Shown here: positions 63,360 through 64,000 of the stretch, in pieces
Layout of the letters: each line of letters begins with the position of its first letter
Numbering within the stretch: position 1 is the first letter of the stretch
From: Reichenbachiella sp. 5M10
Lineage (GTDB): Bacteria > Bacteroidota > Bacteroidia > Cytophagales > Cyclobacteriaceae
Length of the DNA stretch: 64,000 nt
Assembly: GCF_002742335.1 (NCBI RefSeq)
Contig: NZ_MDGR01000007.1
Location: forward strand, 4,406,501-4,470,500
Direction of reading: 5' to 3'
The notes under the pieces: generated by a model
Databases searched by the model: none
What the model was told of the DNA's origin: nothing
Seen by the model: the letters and a program-made list of their open reading frames with translations, nothing else
Position numbers and translations under genes: made by a program

Positions 63360-64000
63360 TCAGTTGAGTTTTTCCCAAAGCATGTCTTTGAGTTTGTCGA
63401 GGTTGAAATGTGCCACACTTGAGATGAATAAAGAGGGGATGTCCTTAGGAAGTTCTTTACTCATCATCTGCATCAAGTCTTCGTCTAGCATGTCGGATTT
63501 GGTGATGGCTAGTAGGCGTTCTTTGTCCAGTAGCTCTGGGTTGTACTTGGTGAGTTCACCGAGTAGTATTTCGTAATCTTTTTGGATGTCGTCTGAGTCT
63601 GCAGGAACCATGAAGAGCAGCATAGAATTGCGCTCGATGTGTCTCAGAAAGCGTATTCCGAGACCTTTGCCTTCTGAGGCTCCTTCGATGATCCCAGGGA
63701 TATCTGCGATTACGAAGGATTTATTGTCTCGGTAGCCTACTACTCCGAGGTTGGGGACGAGGGTAGTGAAAGGGTAGTCTGCGATCTCAGGCTTGGCTGC
63801 TGACAGGACAGAGAGTAGTGTCGATTTTCCTGCATTAGGGAAGCCGACTAGTCCGATGTCTGCGAGTACTTTGAGCTCCAGGACGACCCAATGTTCTTGC
63901 CCATCCTCACCGGGTTGGGCGTAGTAGGGGATTTGATTGGTAGCGGTTTTGAAGTTGTCATTGCCTAGTCCTCCACGGCCGCCAGGGGTTAGGATGATTT
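63360..64000 (-). CDS. obgE: GTPase Obg, C-terminal part (runs off window)
   Basis: A minus-strand frame ending at 63360 and open to the right edge, about 213 residues visible. It includes the end of the Obg fold ([11 protein letters not shown]), the G1 motif [10 protein letters not shown]3 [18 protein letters not shown] and the G4-like ITKSD. Obg is an essential ribosome-associated GTPase for 50S assembly. Its stop lies 118 bases from the grpE start, and both are on the same strand, so they may belong to one transcript, with obgE upstream of grpE. Confidence 0.96.
   Translation of the reverse strand, partial: IILTPGGRGGLGNDNFKTATNQIPYYAQPGEDGQEHWVVLELKVLADIGLVGFPNAGKSTLLSVLSAAKPEIADYPFTTLVPNLGVVGYRDNKSFVIADIPGIIEGASEGKGLGIRFLRHIERNSMLLFMVPADSDDIQKDYEILLGELTKYNPELLDKERLLAITKSDMLDEDLMQMMSKELPKDIPSLFISSVAHFNLDKLKDMLWEKLN

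Overview
The window looks like a chromosomal segment of a gliding Bacteroidota bacterium, most likely of the order Cytophagales (a Reichenbachiella-like marine genus would fit, but genus is inference). The reasons are: three gliding genes (gldD, gldE, gldB); two large surface proteins with type IX secretion (T9SS) C-terminal sorting domains; SusC/HmuR-type TonB-dependent receptors; several lipoproteins; start regions without obvious Shine-Dalgarno sequences; several exact matches to the Bacteroidota -7 box TAnnTTTG; and a DnaJ of the shortened zinc-finger type seen in this group. I found no rRNA, tRNA, CRISPR array, insertion sequence or integrase.

Layout. 1-9.7 kb: the end-truncated start of a secreted protein, a large secreted TPR-CHAT protease-like protein, an orphan NUMOD4/HNH protein, a DUF4286 protein, a GNAT acetyltransferase overlapping serS, rho, and a membrane zinc-ribbon protein. 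9.7-15.3 kb: a tight minus-strand run mutY-ssb-gldE-gldD-recG that mixes DNA maintenance with gliding. 15.4-18.3 kb: plus-strand HU, TPR protein, a 29-residue AURKAIP1/COX24-like basic protein, and ribonuclease G. 18.3-21.2 kb: an outer-membrane barrel, gldB and a glycosyltransferase. 21.4-27.5 kb: a haem-acquisition operon (TonB receptor, HmuY, DoxX, DUF6607) with a palindromic operator candidate at its start, followed by a Cys-containing small protein and OsmC. 27.7-30.8 kb: a secreted protein, a YqhD-type alcohol dehydrogenase and a lactonase-like lipoprotein.

31-39.5 kb holds the most unusual locus: a five-gene minus-strand operon CotH(T9SS)-DUF4956-HlyD-TolC-CotH(T9SS). It pairs two surface CotH-type kinase proteins with a membrane fusion protein, an outer-membrane channel and a small polytopic DUF4956 protein, with no recognisable ATPase or RND pump. 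39.7-42.8 kb encodes a Spy-like periplasmic protein translationally coupled to a large TonB-type barrel, followed by a long imperfect hairpin. 43.2-48.4 kb is a second export-type operon: TetR (apparently leaderless), an ABC half-transporter, HlyD and TolC. The ABC protein keeps Walker A but has lost the signature motif, the catalytic glutamate and the H-loop histidine. The window thus holds two tripartite-like conduits that both lack a normal motor, within 18 kb.

48.6-64 kb: a TPR protein, a small membrane protein, a soluble double-PAS chemotaxis transducer, a porin-like barrel, a catalase-peroxidase with a lipoprotein signal (export predicted), a collagen-like lipoprotein and a 52-residue lipoprotein, a NatAB-type ABC exporter, a secreted beta-rich protein, dnaJ-grpE, and the C-terminal part of obgE. 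Functions come from motif recognition by eye; family names given with lower confidence should be tested by profile searches.
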